Shown: positions 34,091 to 45,949 of the stretch, in pieces
How the letters are laid out: every line of letters begins with the position of its first letter
Position numbering within the stretch: the first letter of the stretch is position 1
Origin: Anthonomus grandis grandis
Lineage: Eukaryota > Arthropoda > Insecta > Coleoptera > Curculionidae
DNA: 64,000 bases
Assembly (NCBI RefSeq): GCF_022605725.1
Contig: NC_065564.1
Location: forward strand, 4,752,698-4,816,697
Direction: 5' to 3'
Notes under the pieces: generated by a model
The model's database searches: none
What the model was told of the DNA's origin: nothing
Seen by the model: only the letters and a program-made list of their open reading frames with translations
Translations under genes and position numbers: made by a program

Positions 34091-35479
34091 AAACACCTAG
34101 TTAAGAAATTATAAACTTTTACCTCATTAAAATATGAAAATCAACCGGGTTTTTATTTCAAACCGACGTTATAAATAGACCCCGCGATGAATTTGCAATT
34201 AGGGGGCGTAAAACACGTGCCATCTGAAGATGCCCCTCGACTCGCTAGTTAGCGGGGCGGATCCTCGACAATCACGTGGAACTTTTTCTGTTTTTAATTC
34301 AAAGAGCTTCGAAATATACAAACACTGTACGGAATAAAATTTATTACTCAAACACTATTAGGAAAATTGCCGGAAAACTCGAGTAGTCTGTTTGGATTTA
34401 CGCGTGTGGAACTAGATCAGGAATGTTTCCTATATAAACTTTTGCAAATGGAACTGTTTGAAATCGGGCATTTATCTTTTTAAACAATGGCCTTTTGGTG
34501 TTTGGAGTAGTGGGCGGTGAAAGGTTTAGTGCAGGTGGATATTGGGAAAAATTAAACAGAGTGGAGCCATTAGGATAAATTACGGTGAAGGCCGGACGTG
34601 AGAAACTGGGACTTGAAATTGAAACTTGGACAACACTCCTCCATTAAAACACCCCAATTATCCTCGTATGCGTCATAATATAAAAAAAAAAGGAAAAAGA
34701 ATTATAACGACCCTTGCAGGCATCTTTTTAACCCTTTTAACTTTAACGTGGGGCTGTTGCTGTTGGAGGGTGTGTTACCATATTGTGATGATTCACCGCC
34801 TCCATTTGAGCCCATCAAGGATTAAGTCAGAGATAATTAAAATGTATGCGCTGGAAGGTAAAGAGACGCGTTAATGTGATGTGGTTTTTTATAATTACAA
34901 CGAATAAATTAATGTTTCCCCTGCACGGTTTGTGTGTCTGTGTGTGGGGCGAGGGGGAAGCTGTAAAAGTCCGTTTATTACATAAAATAATAATAATTGA
35001 GGGGCCATTGTACGCGGTCATTATGTCATTTTCCGCATATTATAATCATTACAATATATTTAATCGTAATTGTAATTTTCCGACGGCATAAATTAGCTCG
35101 TTTTACTGCAATTGCGATAATATTGCATCCTATTAAGCGAAATTCGATGCTATAGGGCCAATTCATCATCATCCGCGGGTCATGATATATTTTGTTTTAA
35201 TTATTTAAAGTATTTTATTGTGAAGAATTTTGCGGTAATTATTTGGTATTTGGGAGCGATTTTATGCCACAGAATCCAGGACATATTCATATAGGGATCC
35301 CGTCAGTTTTTGTACACTGACATTTTCTATATTGCTTCATTGGTATCCAGAAATTTCAGTTTTACAGGTTCTCCAGATTTCTTTCGAATATTTCTGGAGT
35401 TCTAGATTCTGGATTTATATTCCTTCAGGAAATTGAAGTTGTTCGCGATATTCTTTGGTGCAGAGGAAGTTTCTGCCTT
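34091..35479. other. Unique island
   Basis: This is single-copy-looking sequence with GC-richer stretches (34180-34280), two CACGTG sites (about 34215 and 34274) and a GTGTGTCTGTGTGTGG run near 34930. A plus-strand 82-codon frame at 34626-34874 has a hydrophobic stretch (LAGIFLTLLTLTW) but no homologue I recognise and no splice context, so it is not called. Confidence 0.35.
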
Positions 35480-36905
35480 ATTCCAGGCTACTTGCTTCAA
35501 TTTTCATTCCGGTGTTCTATCTCCTATAGCAACTTGAGCTAAGCTCTCACTTCTTCCAGGCAGATGAGGCCATTTGTAGTTCTTCCAAAAGCTTAAAGTA
35601 ATTTCCTCCAGGCAGTTCAAGTGTGATGACACCTAGAAAGAGAATAGGCCCAAGAATAGAGCCCTGTGTCATCAGCAAATTCTAGAACATACCACTGTCA
35701 AAATGAACATATTTACTCCTGCCTATTACCAGGACTGTAGCAAGTTAACACTTGAATTGTCAAATCTATAATAGATGACAATTGACTGTTGACGTCAGTT
35801 TTCATTTTCTCCCAAGTACTTGAGGTAAGTTCTGCCTTCTTCTAGATAGATGAAGCCTTTTGTGAGCTCTTCCAGGACCTTGAAGTAATTTCTGATTTCT
35901 TCAAGGCAGTTGAAATGTGCTCAAGTGTCAATTATGCTGCTGAGGTTATTTCAGTTGTTTTCTCACGAATTTGAAGTTATTTCTGATATTATTTCCTAAT
36001 AGAGAAAAGGTTTCTAACTTGTGCCATCCTATTGACGTCAGTTTTCTGTTCCTCCCAAGTACTTGAGGTAAGTTCTGACTTCTTCCAGGCAGATGAAGCT
36101 ATTTGTGAGTTCTTCCAGGACCTTGAAGTAATTTCTGATTTCTTCCAGGCAGTTGAAATGTGCTCAAGTGTCAATTATGCTGCTGAGGTTATTTCAGTTG
36201 TTCTCCCACGAATTCGGGGTTATTTCTGATATTATTTCTTAAGGGAGAAGAGGTTTCTAACTTATGCCATCCTGTTAACCTCAGTTTTCTTTTTCTCCCA
36301 AGTACTTGAGGTAAGTTCTGACTTCTTCTAGATAGATGAAACCTTTTGTGAGCTCTTCCAGGACCTTGAAGTAATTTCTGATTTCTTCCAGGCAGTTGAA
36401 ATGTGCTCAAGTGTTAATCATGTTGCTGAAGTCATTTCAGTTGTTCTTCTATGAATGTCGGGTTATTTCTGATATTATTTCTTAAAGGAGAAGAGGTTTC
36501 TAACTTATGCCATCCTATTGACGTCAGTTTTCTTTTTGTGCCAAGTACTTGAGCTAAGTTCTGACTTTTTCCAGGCAGATGAAGCCTTTTGTGAGCTCTT
36601 CCAGGACCTTGAAGTAATTTCTGATCTTTTTCAGACATTTAAAGTCTGCTCAAATGTGGATCATGCTGCTGAAGTCATTACAGTTGTTCTTCTAGGAATT
36701 TGAAGTTACTTCTGACATTACTCCTTAAGGGAGAAGAAAATTTGGTCTCATGAGATCCTTCTTTTCCTCCCAATTCCTTGACGTAGTTTCTGACTCCTTT
36801 CAGGCAGATGAAGCCACTAACTTGCAGGAACCTGAAGTAAATTTCTGATTTCTTCTAGGCAGTTGAGCTGCGCCTATGTTTGATTCATGCTACTAAAGTC
36901 ATTTC
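35480..36905 (-). repeat. 243-bp higher-order repeat built from a 30-bp minisatellite
   Basis: The landmark TTGACGTCAGTTTTC and its variants recur at about 35789, 36031, 36274 and 36517, spacing 242-243 bases. Within each unit the word TTCCAGG recurs exactly 30 bases apart (TTCCAGGCAGATGAAG, TTCCAGGACCTTGAAG, TTCCAGGCAGTTGAA), and the rest can be cut into further 30-base pieces beginning CTCCCAAG. The unit is therefore eight ancestral 30-mers plus three bases. Because 243 is a multiple of three, short repeated peptides (DFFQAVE, EFFQDLE) appear, but every unit also contains stops. Not coding. Confidence 0.92.
35605..35800 (-). mobile_element. Reverse-transcriptase fragment with QGSILGP motif
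   Basis: On the minus strand the frame reads SKYVHFDSGM, then a stop, then NLLMTQGSILGPILFLGVIT (35710-35630). QGSILGP(I/L)LF is the hallmark of the GVPQGS block of non-LTR reverse transcriptases, and SKYV a few residues upstream fits the usual spacing. The piece is about 60 codons long, has a stop, and is embedded at the start of the 243-bp repeat block. Confidence 0.68.
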
Positions 36906-37859
36906 TGTTCTTCCCCAGATACTTCCACAAGTTTTCAGCTAAAATCCAAACTTGTTTTCCCAAAAATTGCCGCGAGCTCTTATCGAAGCGCCTCCCCATT
37001 CAACTGTTCTCCATTCCACATCATCACCTTCCAAATTTATGGTGATTAAAAGCAAATAAAGAACGAAACATCGAGCGGACACTATCGGGCCCCAAATAAA
37101 TTCGAAGAAAAAAAATATATATCGCTTCATTCGAAAACCAGTTCTTCGATCTTAATCAAAGACGTCTCCTCGTCCACCTCGGGGGCACCGATTTTTGTTG
37201 TTCCTTTCGGAGAATCAAAATATTGGGTCTTAGGGAGTAATTAAGGAGGGCTCCGCCGCTCGATTATGGCTGTTTGGCGTAAGATTTAGGACCCCGGGGC
37301 GAGGACAACTCGTATTATTTAATGCCGGTTCTATATGGTTTGGATTCGTCAAATTTATGGTATTAGCGTTATCAATTATCTTGTTAGGGGTTAGGGAGAG
37401 TCATTCTTGTCAACACTGAAAATTCGGATTTTTTCACTCTTTCTAATGTGTGGGATCCTTGAAATAACTTTAAAAAGAAACCCCCCTCGTCTGTAGTAAA
37501 TACACGCTCGGTCCCAAAAATAGACGTCGCGACGCCCCACTACGCGACGTTAATGAGTCATCGTCACTATGAAGAGCGGAACTGACGCGTCTCTCTTCGT
37601 CCTTTTTTTTTTTTGTTCCTGTTTTAATTACCGCTCGCGTATGTTGCCCTCACATATGATGGCCCCCTGCGAACCGGGCGAAATGAACGGAAACGTATGG
37701 ATAGAGCCGCATGTTGTCTGGATTTTGTTTGGATTAACGTTAAAAAGCCGCGGAGCCGTTCAAGGCCGACGATACGTTCTCTGTTCACTTTTCGTCAGCT
37801 GATAAAAACCATATTTAATCTGAATAAGTTAGAGAGGAAGAAAGATCAAAAGTAAAATT
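36906..37859. other. Unique island
   Basis: This is repeat-free, with GC-rich parts at 37150-37320 and 37500-37800. A 77-codon plus-strand frame (37569-37802) shows no known domain. A T-run lies at about 37601-37612. No promoter or exon can be supported. Confidence 0.35.
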
Positions 37860-38040
37860 ATATTCTAGGAGTGAATGGGCCCGACCGGAGCAATCTCAAG
37901 GACCTTTCCAGAGAATTTTGATTACAAAAAAACCTGGAAAGGTGGACAAACTGCAAATTTTTAAGACGTCCTCAGTAAGAGGTGCCAGAGGACTCACTTC
38001 TCATTTAACCTGGATTCAAGACTCAGACCTGAGGGACTGC
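37860..38040 (-). repeat. Dispersed CCTTTCCAG hairpin repeat, orientation B
   Basis: The core GACCTTTCCAGAG...ACCTGGAAAGGTGG lies at 37901-37946, a 10-base perfect stem with a loop of about 22 bases. The whole stretch aligns by eye with the reverse complement of 33905-34090, including CACTTCTCATTTAACCTGG near 37998. The two copies therefore flank 34.1-37.9 kb as inverted repeats. Confidence 0.82.
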
Positions 38041-38995
38041 ACTATGTTTGTGCATAAAAATATCTTATTTGGCATCACTTTTCTCGCATGAAGAGAGCCA
38101 ATAAACCCCCGCGGGATGGCTAAATTTCAAAATTAATTTTCCAGACGAGCGGACCCGAGTTCAATTGAAAAATTCACGCCATGCACAACAAATACATAAT
38201 AACAGATGTACGCGTTTGTAGTTATAGCAATTAAACTAATCATACAAATATGACGGCAAAATGAACCGTTTAATGCGGATAATATTAAAATAATATTAAA
38301 CGACCGCTGTCGAATTGAATATCGTCATTTCGGTGGGCTTATATTGTTAAAATGAAAATGTGTATCGAAAATAATACGCGACACGCCTCCCCATGCCCCC
38401 TTTTTGCGATATTAGATTTCATTTAAAGAGAATTCCGATGGCAGTTTATCAATAAAACGTCGCAAACCAAATAAATAAAATACTTCATCATCGTCTCGTC
38501 TAGGGAAATAAAACCCATTCGAAATAAGAACCTTGTTACACGTTCCGTAATAAGAACATTAACGATGGAAAGAACGGTTTCCTCAAAGGAACCCGAGGAG
38601 CAGTTTCCCGCAACAAAACTGGTCTCATTTACCCCGAATAGACACAAAGACACAAAACCATTTACCGAAACACATTGCAACAATTTTATTCCATTTGGAC
38701 GATAAATCCTGGAAGCCCGTCGTAATTTAAGCGCATTACTCCGACCTGATGCTGCCGCCGAAACTATTTTCGGATGCGGGGTTGCTGTCGACACCTAAAC
38801 AATTTACTGAAGAATAATAATTCAGCTCAACGACGTGGTGGAACTACGTTTTTGTTTCTTGTTTTCGATTACACCTGAAAATATTATTGATAAGGCTTCT
38901 CCGGGGTTTACTTATCAGAGTTCTAGACGAGGACACATCGATTATACAACATTCCAACCAAAGTGTCAGATGACAAGGTGTTCAACCACTTTAAA
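38041..38995. other. Unique island containing an uncalled 123-codon frame
   Basis: The longest open frame of the window (minus strand, 38423-38794) lies here. It starts MSTATPHPKIVSAAASGRSN, is unlike any family I know, has no signal of splicing or polyadenylation nearby, and sits in sequence with modest GC. I treat it as chance or as a conserved non-coding block. Homeodomain-type AT words (AATATTAAAATAATATTAAA) lie near 38280. Confidence 0.35.
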
Positions 38996-39946
38996 AACCG
39001 ATTTTTTTTATAGAAATAGAGATGTTTTCTTAAAATCAGAAGTGGGATATTAAGGGACGTGTCTCCTATAATTGCCATTCAGGGTTTAAGGTAGTCCAAG
39101 TCATATTTTTGGAAATATTTAAGTTTTTAGAAGTAGTATCCAAAGAAGAGGTTTGATCCTCAAGGTATTCAACCACATCAAGGTCCAAAATCTATGAAAC
39201 ATCCACAGATATGCTATTTAAATAAAAAGCATGATGTCAAAGGAAATGGGCTTTATAAATGTTATTCAGAGTTTAAACCAGTCCAGGCAATAGTTCAGGA
39301 AATATCCAGTTTTGTAAAAAGTAACGTCCAAAGAAGAGATTTGATCGGCAATCTGATCTGTTTGATCTGAGGTTCAACCACTTTAAAGTCTAAAATCTTT
39401 TATAAAAATAGAGATCTTTTCTTAAAATCGGAAGTAGGATATTAAGGGAAGTGTATCCTATGATTCTCATTTAAAGAATATTTTTGGAAATATCCAGCTT
39501 TATAATTAGTGGTGTCTAAAGAAGAGAAGTGGTGTCCCAAGGTGTTCATCCACTTCACAGTTCGAAATCTCTAAAACAGCCACAGATATTCTTTTTCAAC
39601 CACTTTAAAGCCTAAAATCGTTTAAAAAAATAGAGATCTTTTCTTAAAATCAGAAGTAGGATATTAAGGGAAGTGCCTCCTATAATTCTTATTTAAGGTT
39701 CAAGCTAGTGTAAGTAATATTTTTAAAAATATCCAACTTTGTAAGCAGTGGTGTCTAAAGAAGGGGTTTGATCTTCAAGAGGTCCAACCACTATGAAGTT
39801 CAAAATCTTTAATACAAATAGAGATATTTTATTAAAATCAGATGTGGGATATTAAGGGAAGTGTCTGATATCATTCTCATAAAAGGTTCAAGTTAGTCTA
39901 AGTAGTATTGGTTGAAATATCCAAGTTTTTCCGCAATCAAAGAGTT
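38996..39946 (+). repeat. Satellite block 1 of the GATATCC/CCACTTTAAAGT family (about 190 bp)
   Basis: Units contain CAACCACTTTAAAGTC.AAAATC, AATAGAGATCTTTTCTTAAA, ATCAGAAGTAGGATATTAAGGGAAG and AAATATCCA.TTTTGTAA. Landmarks GAAGTAGGATATTAAGGG lie at about 39041, 39431, 39652 and 39841. It is clearly related, in the same orientation, to the blocks at 42.9-43.6 and 45.95-46.8 kb. Confidence 0.82.
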
Positions 39947-40370
39947 CACCCACTTCAAAGTCCAAAATCTCTAAAACAATCACAGAATCCTCAAAATGAC
40001 GAAATTGACTTATCCACAGTTTGGAAATCACGGCTCCTGTTCAAGATGATACCTGGGTCATTCAGGGAAAAGATTTAGAAGAGGGCACATGATGACGTTA
40101 ATTTGCTTCTAGTTTCATCGGAGTCCTGGCTGAGGACACCTCGATTAAACAACATTCCAAGCAATAATTTGAAACAGCTGGTCTAAACCTTTAATAATAT
40201 TCATAGAATATACTTCAATGTGTATTGTGATTTTTATTTAAGTAAAATATCTCAAGTAGTTTTTCAGATTTTGGATATTGAACCGAGTGGTCACCTTCAA
40301 GATCAAACATTGTTCTTGGACACCACTCCATAAAACCCTGAATATCTAACTGACCTGCGTGCATCTTATT
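39947..40370 (-). repeat. Inverted copies of the same satellite family
   Basis: 40175-40370 is the reverse complement of a unit seen at about 45940-46140 (here ATCTCAAGTAGTTTTTCAG and CCGAGTGGTCACCTTCAAG). 39950-40075 is the reverse complement of 42785-42915: TTATCCACAGTTTGGAAATC here against GATTTCCAGACTGTGGATAA there. Confidence 0.82.
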
Positions 40371-40880
40371 CATCATTTTAATAAGTACCTCCTAAGAATA
40401 TATCCTCTAAACCAGTAGCACGACTGTTATTTCCAAGATTAAACGGAATATTCTCATAGTACAAGTTAATTAATGCATGTTATACATCAAAATGTTTATT
40501 ATCGGCATGGCGCAGTACATAAAGGGCGCCGTCCAATAATTCCGGGGATTATTTGAATGCGCGAGGTAATAATTAGAAGCAGCGACGTGCCCTTATGGGG
40601 CCGTCAGGCACTTGTGCACGTTCAGACACTAATTGACTGCAAAGTCGCCCTACGTTGTCGTAAGGGCTGAAGGGCCGGACGGCGCGCGTTATATTCCGGA
40701 CTGAAACTATTCAATTTCTCGGTCTTGATTAGTCAGTCATTCGGTAATGCTTTGGTATTTATAGGGTCCGATGAATTAGGTGAGGATTTGCTTGATAGGA
40801 AGATATGCTGGAGGTCACCTCATTTATTCAAAGTAGCCTCAAATTCCTCCAGTAGCTTTAACAATTTTAAGACGAGGAAC
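40371..40880. other. Unique island
   Basis: A GC-richer single-copy stretch (40500-40720, with GAAGGGCCGGACGGCGCGCG near 40668). A 79-codon plus-strand frame at 40725-40964 runs into the following repeat and is not called. Confidence 0.35.
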
Positions 40881-41850
40881 AATCGCCTAAGGGATTCCCA
40901 CGTCTTTAACTGGCATGCTTCGATATGTCTTTTGATAACTTTCGAAATAATTCTCAGATTTTAATCTAGTTTTCAGCTATCGCTAGAATAATGTTAAGGG
41001 AATTATTTGAGGTATAAAACGCCTTTCCATATTAAAATCTTAATGAGTTATCCTGGATTCTGTGGACTCATCGCCAAAGGAAGTTTGTGTCTTTAACTGA
41101 TGCACTCCGGCCACTTCTCTGATAACTCCTAAAATACTTATTGGATTTTAATGCAATTTTTAGCTATAGTTAGAATATTGCTTAAGGAATCAATTGAGGT
41201 ATAAAACGTATTTCTAGATTGAAAACTTGATAAGTTATCGCGGATTCTGTGGAGCCTTAGCCAAAAGAACTTCGTGTCTTCAACCGAGGTACTCCAACAA
41301 CTTCACTGATAATTTCTGAAATAATTATCGGATTTTAATGCAATTTTTAGCTGTAGTTAGAGTATTGCTTAAGGAATCAATGGAGGTATAAAACGCTTTT
41401 CTAGATTAAAAACTTAATAAGTTATCGCGAATTCTGTGGAGCTTTCGCCAAAGGAACTTCGTGTTTTCAACCGAGGTACTCCAACAACTTCACTGATAAT
41501 TTCTGAAATAATCATCAGATTTTAATGCAGTTTTTAGCTGTAGTTAGAATATTGCTTGAAAAATGATTTGAGGTAGAAAATGCCTTGTCAGAATAAAAAC
41601 TTAATGGGTTATCCTGGATTCCGTGAGCCATCTCCAAAGGAGCTTCGTGTTTTCAACTGATGTACTACAACAATTTCTCTGATAACTCCAGAAAAACTTG
41701 TTAGATTTCAAAGAAGTTGTCAGCTATCGCTAGAGCATTTCTTAAGGAATCGTTCTAGATATAAAGCGTTTTCCCAGTTAAAAAATTTTATCAGTTGTTC
41801 TGAGTTGTGTCGAGCCATCACCAAATGAGCCTGCATGCCTTTCACTTTAA
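40881..41850 (+). repeat. Tandem repeat, 186-187 bp, unrelated to the flanking satellite
   Basis: GGATTCTGTGGA and its variants recur at about 41059, 41245, 41432 and 41619, with a decayed copy near 41800, spacing 186-187 bases. Units share TCTGATAACT.C.GAAATA, CAGATTTTAATGCAATTTTTAG and GAGGTATAAAACGC. The sequence differs from the neighbouring family even though the period is the same. Confidence 0.9.
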
Positions 41851-42784
41851 AATTCACAGAAAAAATAAGGAGTGACATTGTCATTATCGCCGAGATTCAC
41901 GTATTTTCACGTACACAGGATGTGTGCTCCTCGTGGCCCTCCTTTCAGCCACGTTTCTTTCTAATTTACCGGAACTCGCACATCAGATCAGCTGTCCCGT
42001 TTTAAATTTAGAATATCGAATTCCGAGTCGTATGTATGTATGTACGTAGTCTTAACGGGGACACTCCCGGAATTCGGAGTATTATTGGGTGGCGAAGTCT
42101 AGACCGGCTATTTTTAAGTAAATTACCTGTTAAATCTGTCGTTCTGGAACATTGAATTTTCAGTATTCTTTCCTTGAAACCTAATGAAATCTAAAAATAA
42201 AACTGTTATTAGCTATAGGGCCGTAAATAATGTATGGCCATCGATTAAGCCATCACACAACTCGTACATACAATTTGCAATATATTTCGTTATTACAGCA
42301 ATTTACGTAATATTCGTTTAACTACCAGGCTCATTTGTGCGGCCAGGCCATCTCTTTATATTGGTTTTGATATTCCATAATAACATAACGAGTTTTTCTA
42401 GCCTAACGGGCAGTAATATAGTTAAATTATCTAGATAACTGTTGATGATGCCCGATACGTTTTTCACTTTATTGGCGCGTTTCTTGGTGTAATTTAAGCT
42501 TTCGGAGTAAATGAGGTCGAGATAGAATTTAATATAAGTTTTTTCTGCAATGATTAAATCGAATTTACTCGACAGGGAACATCCCCAAGATGATCCTAAT
42601 TTCCTATTCTTTTTAATGGGATTTATCCACTTAACAGTTACAGTGCCTTTAAAAAAACTTCACTTTTCTGCATCAGTTGCATCACGAGTTGTCTCTGGAT
42701 ATCTTCTTCATTGTCTTTAATTTCCTTGGAATTCATTTACATCATCTTCTAAAATTTCTAAGTCTCTAAATGAACCAGGAATTA
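41851..42784. other. Unique island between inverted satellite arms
   Basis: This is single-copy-looking sequence with a GTATGTATGTACGTA run near 42030 and AT-rich stretches. No open frame or RNA gene is recognised. Confidence 0.35.
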
Positions 42785-42915
42785 ACCATCTTAAGTAGGA
42801 AGTGTGATTTCCAGACTGTGGATAAGGCAATTTCGTCATTTGGAGAAATCTGGATTGAATATCTGTGATTGTTTTAGAGATTTTGGACTTTAAAGTAGGT
42901 GAACACCTTGTAGAT
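42785..42915. repeat. Inverted-repeat arm matching 39950-40075
   Basis: The segment AGTAGGAAGTGTGATTTCCA through TTTTAGAGATTTTGGACTTT is, in reverse complement, nearly the same as 39950-40075. The pair encloses 2.7 kb holding two unique islands and the 187-bp array. Confidence 0.85.
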
Positions 42916-43640
42916 CTTGACCACTGACACTAGTTCAACTAACAATTTCGGAGATATTTAGGTTTTAGTCTAGTGTTAATCAAGAAGAATGGTTGTTCAT
43001 CAAAGTGACGACTCAGTTTAAGGTTCAAAAACTACAAAACTACTAGAGATATTTTATTCAAATAAAAAGTATGATATTCAATGAAGGGTATTTTATAAAT
43101 TTCCCACAAAAGAAGAACCAGTTCCACTAACAATTTTAGAGAAATCAAGGTTTTGGTGCTGTGGTGCCCAAAAAGAATGTTTGGCTTTCAAAGTGACGAC
43201 TCAGTTCAACGTTCAAAATCTACAAAACTACTCGAGATATTTTATTCAATTAAAAAACATGATATTCACTGAAGTATAATTTATACATTTTCCAAAATAG
43301 GAACTAGTTTAACTAACAACTCTGGAGATATCCAGGTTTGAGTGCAGTGGTGACCAAAAAGAATGTTTGGATTTCAAAGTGACGACTCAGTTCCATGTTC
43401 AAAATCTACAAAACTACTAGAAATATTTAATTTTTCAATAAAGAAAATTATACAAATTATCTAGAGAATAAGAGCCAGTCTAACTAACGGTTTCTTAAAT
43501 ATCCACAATTTTTGGGTAATGATGACAACTCATTCTAATATTGAAATTGTTAAGGAGCTTCATGAAGTTTTAAGAGCTCTCCAAAATCTGGAAAACTCCT
43601 GGATACCTGCAAACTAATTCCCATGATAGTAAAATCCTTT
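42916..43640 (+). repeat. Satellite block 2 (about 187 bp)
   Basis: GTGACGACTCAGTT recurs at about 43009, 43198 and 43383, spacing 189 and 185. Units share CAAAATCTACAAAACTACT, GATATTTTATTCAA.TAAAAA and GAGATATCCAGGTTTTAGTG. The block ends with AAAACTCCTGGATACCTGC, as does block 3. Confidence 0.9.
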
Positions 43641-45484
43641 ACAAGGGTATAAAATATGCCTGAACCCTCAACTAATAACTAGAGTCAACCTATAAAAAAG
43701 GCTGTTAAGCCGAAAGGCAAACAATGAGAAGGGGGAGAGATTCTCAATGTTTGAGATTCTAATTATTACCTCGAATTGAGATAATCTGAGCATTAATCAA
43801 GTCCGCTTTACGTACGGAATTATATCCTCTATATAACGGATTAGGGGCTTCCGATCGGATTAGTACATTATTTGAGTTCAGTCGAGAAATTCCTGGATCC
43901 CCCCCTCCCTTTCTCCACCCGGTGATATTTTCGTGAGTCGATGTGACGAGGGCGTCGGTTTATAGGATAAATTAGTACAGGAATGTGTTTTTTTTCATTC
44001 AAAAGCCACACACATACACACGGGCGCGGTTTAAATTAATAATCCGTAGTCCAGAATTCGTTTGAAACATTCATTAATTAGCTTTGTGAGATTTAGTTAG
44101 AATTTGGCAGTGATCCCCATAATTACCCAAGTTTGTACATAACAGGCTTTATACGAAGTCAGGCCGAAATATGTAATTTGATTTATTTTGCTTGAGAAGT
44201 TTGAGGGTCCGGGTTACCTAAACGCTGTCTAACGTTGTTAGGAGCTGTCTGGGTGGTGGTTTTGACTGAGAAAGGTCTGATAATGGGCGAGTTTTATTCT
44301 ATATTAATCTAAGATTAAGTATTTGTTATGGAAAATGGCTTCAAAGCCTCGTGTCTTGAAGGCTTTCGCTCTATAGCGCTTCAAAAGGGCCCGAACAATG
44401 TTGCATATATCAACAATTTAATTTTCTCTGCATATTAATTAACCGAATTTATAATTATTATTCGAAAGTTTCCGGGGCGAGGATCGGCGCTCAAAGAGCA
44501 TTGAACATTTTCCGCTTCATATAACGGACAATTTAATATTTTATTATGGTGCTTTAGTTTTAAATTTAACCGCACGGTTCCTAAAGGGTATTGTTTTTAA
44601 TTTCGTAAATTATTTATTTAGTTTGGTAATTGGTTTGATTAGAGAAAGAGGTTTCGTTGGTTGAATGCCTGGAACAGTACGAAAAAATGCTTGTTGCAGC
44701 TTTTTGGTTTTACGAGATCTTCTTCAGACCTTATCCAGATATGCTCAGTACAAGTCTGGAATAAACCGAATTTTTTCAGATCTTTGGAAGCCTATTTAAG
44801 TCAGTCAGACCTAAGTCAAACTGAAGTCAAGAGTAACGGAGCTCTGAAACGAGAGCTGGGGTCCAAGAGGCTCAAAAGCAACTTAATACACTGATTTGAC
44901 ACGTGAACTACAGGCCTGAACTCAATATTTATTACTTTATATTATGCATATAAATCCCTCCTAAGTTAAAAAGACGATAGAACGAAATCTGTCCCTTTGT
45001 CAGAGAAGGATTTGGCTCTCCGCGGGGAGCGGCAGAGTCTCATAAAGCGAAAATCTGTTCCAGACATGCCGGGGCTGTAAATTAGGCGCTTTTTTTCCCT
45101 CTCGTGTGACGTGCCGGTTTTTTTTTTACAGAAAAAAGAAACAAACGAGTGCGAGAAACGGGGCCGCAAAATGACGAATAATGTGCCCGAGACAAAAAGC
45201 TCGATAACTCACTTATACTCGTCCCAAATTATAGTCAAATATCTGAATGGTTTCATATGGGACCACGTGGCAAGGTGTATCAAAATGACGGACTGTATCT
45301 CGGAAAATAATTGAAATTGCTAACCTCGATCCTGGGTAAATTAGTGTGAGAGGGAAAGCGAGTAAATTTCGCAGGAGCGTTTTTTTTTTTTTTTTTTTTT
45401 GGGGCCATAAAACAAACCCTCGCGGCATTTTCGAGAGTCTTTTCCTTATCGAGGTAAACGGGGCGCGACGCACCAAATTAGTCA
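43641..45484. other. Unique sequence with GC-richer patches
   Basis: This holds islands at 43780-44060, 44460-44580 and 44960-45480. Several short frames (44661-44894 plus; 44966-45169 minus; 45213-45485 minus) overlap one another and show no domain. A 21-base T-run occupies 45380-45400. One isolated TGCCTGGAACAG word lies at 44667. Confidence 0.35.
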
Positions 45485-45905
45485 AATATTCCGCTTTGGA
45501 TCCCTTTTCTTGCCTTTTTTCTTGTTAAATCTTTTTTTCGAAAGTAAATATTTGAAACTCCTCTTTTTTTTAGGAACGCCATATACAACCAGCTACTGAA
45601 AACAGGACGTTTTTTCTTCACCTCTTTCTTCTGCTTCCAATTGCAACATCACATCTGAAAACAAACCCGGACAAACCCATATGCTCTCCTTCTTCACTCC
45701 TAACTTATCCTGTTTCCTTTTTTTTTTCTAGAAAAACCATTCCAGTCTGACAAAAAATCCAAAGCGTTTCTTCAGCCCCGAAATCAACATCTCTCATTCT
45801 TCATCATGTCTCTGCGAAGAATATGCCTTGAAAAACTCCTTCTTGCACCCACTTTCCAAATCTTCCTCTGACTTCCTTATTCAATCCAAATGGTTCATCT
45901 CTTTT
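45485..45905 (+). repeat. Direct repeat copy 1 flanking satellite block 3
   Basis: CAAATATTCCGCTTTGGATC, CATATACAACCAGCTACTG, GGACAAACCCATATGCTC and TCCTTCTTCACTCCTAACTT appear here and recur in the same order at 46785-47130. The sequence is pyrimidine-rich and non-coding by eye. Confidence 0.8.
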
Positions 45906-45949
45906 TATCATTTTCCAAAATCTGAAGAACTGAAGAGACTGAAGTATGT

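Noticed and set aside
36032..36703. Repeated peptide DFFQAVE/DFFQADE/EFFQDLE, suggesting a repeat protein
   Set aside because: The frame is preserved only because the unit length is a multiple of three. Every 243-bp unit also contains stop codons.
38423..38794. 123-codon minus-strand open frame
   Set aside because: It is the longest frame in the window but has no recognisable domain, splice context or polyadenylation arrangement. One frame of this length is not surprising in 64 kb read in six frames.
45380..45400. 21-base T-run as a retroposed poly(A) tail
   Set aside because: No element body or target-site duplication is visible on either side; left as a simple homopolymer.
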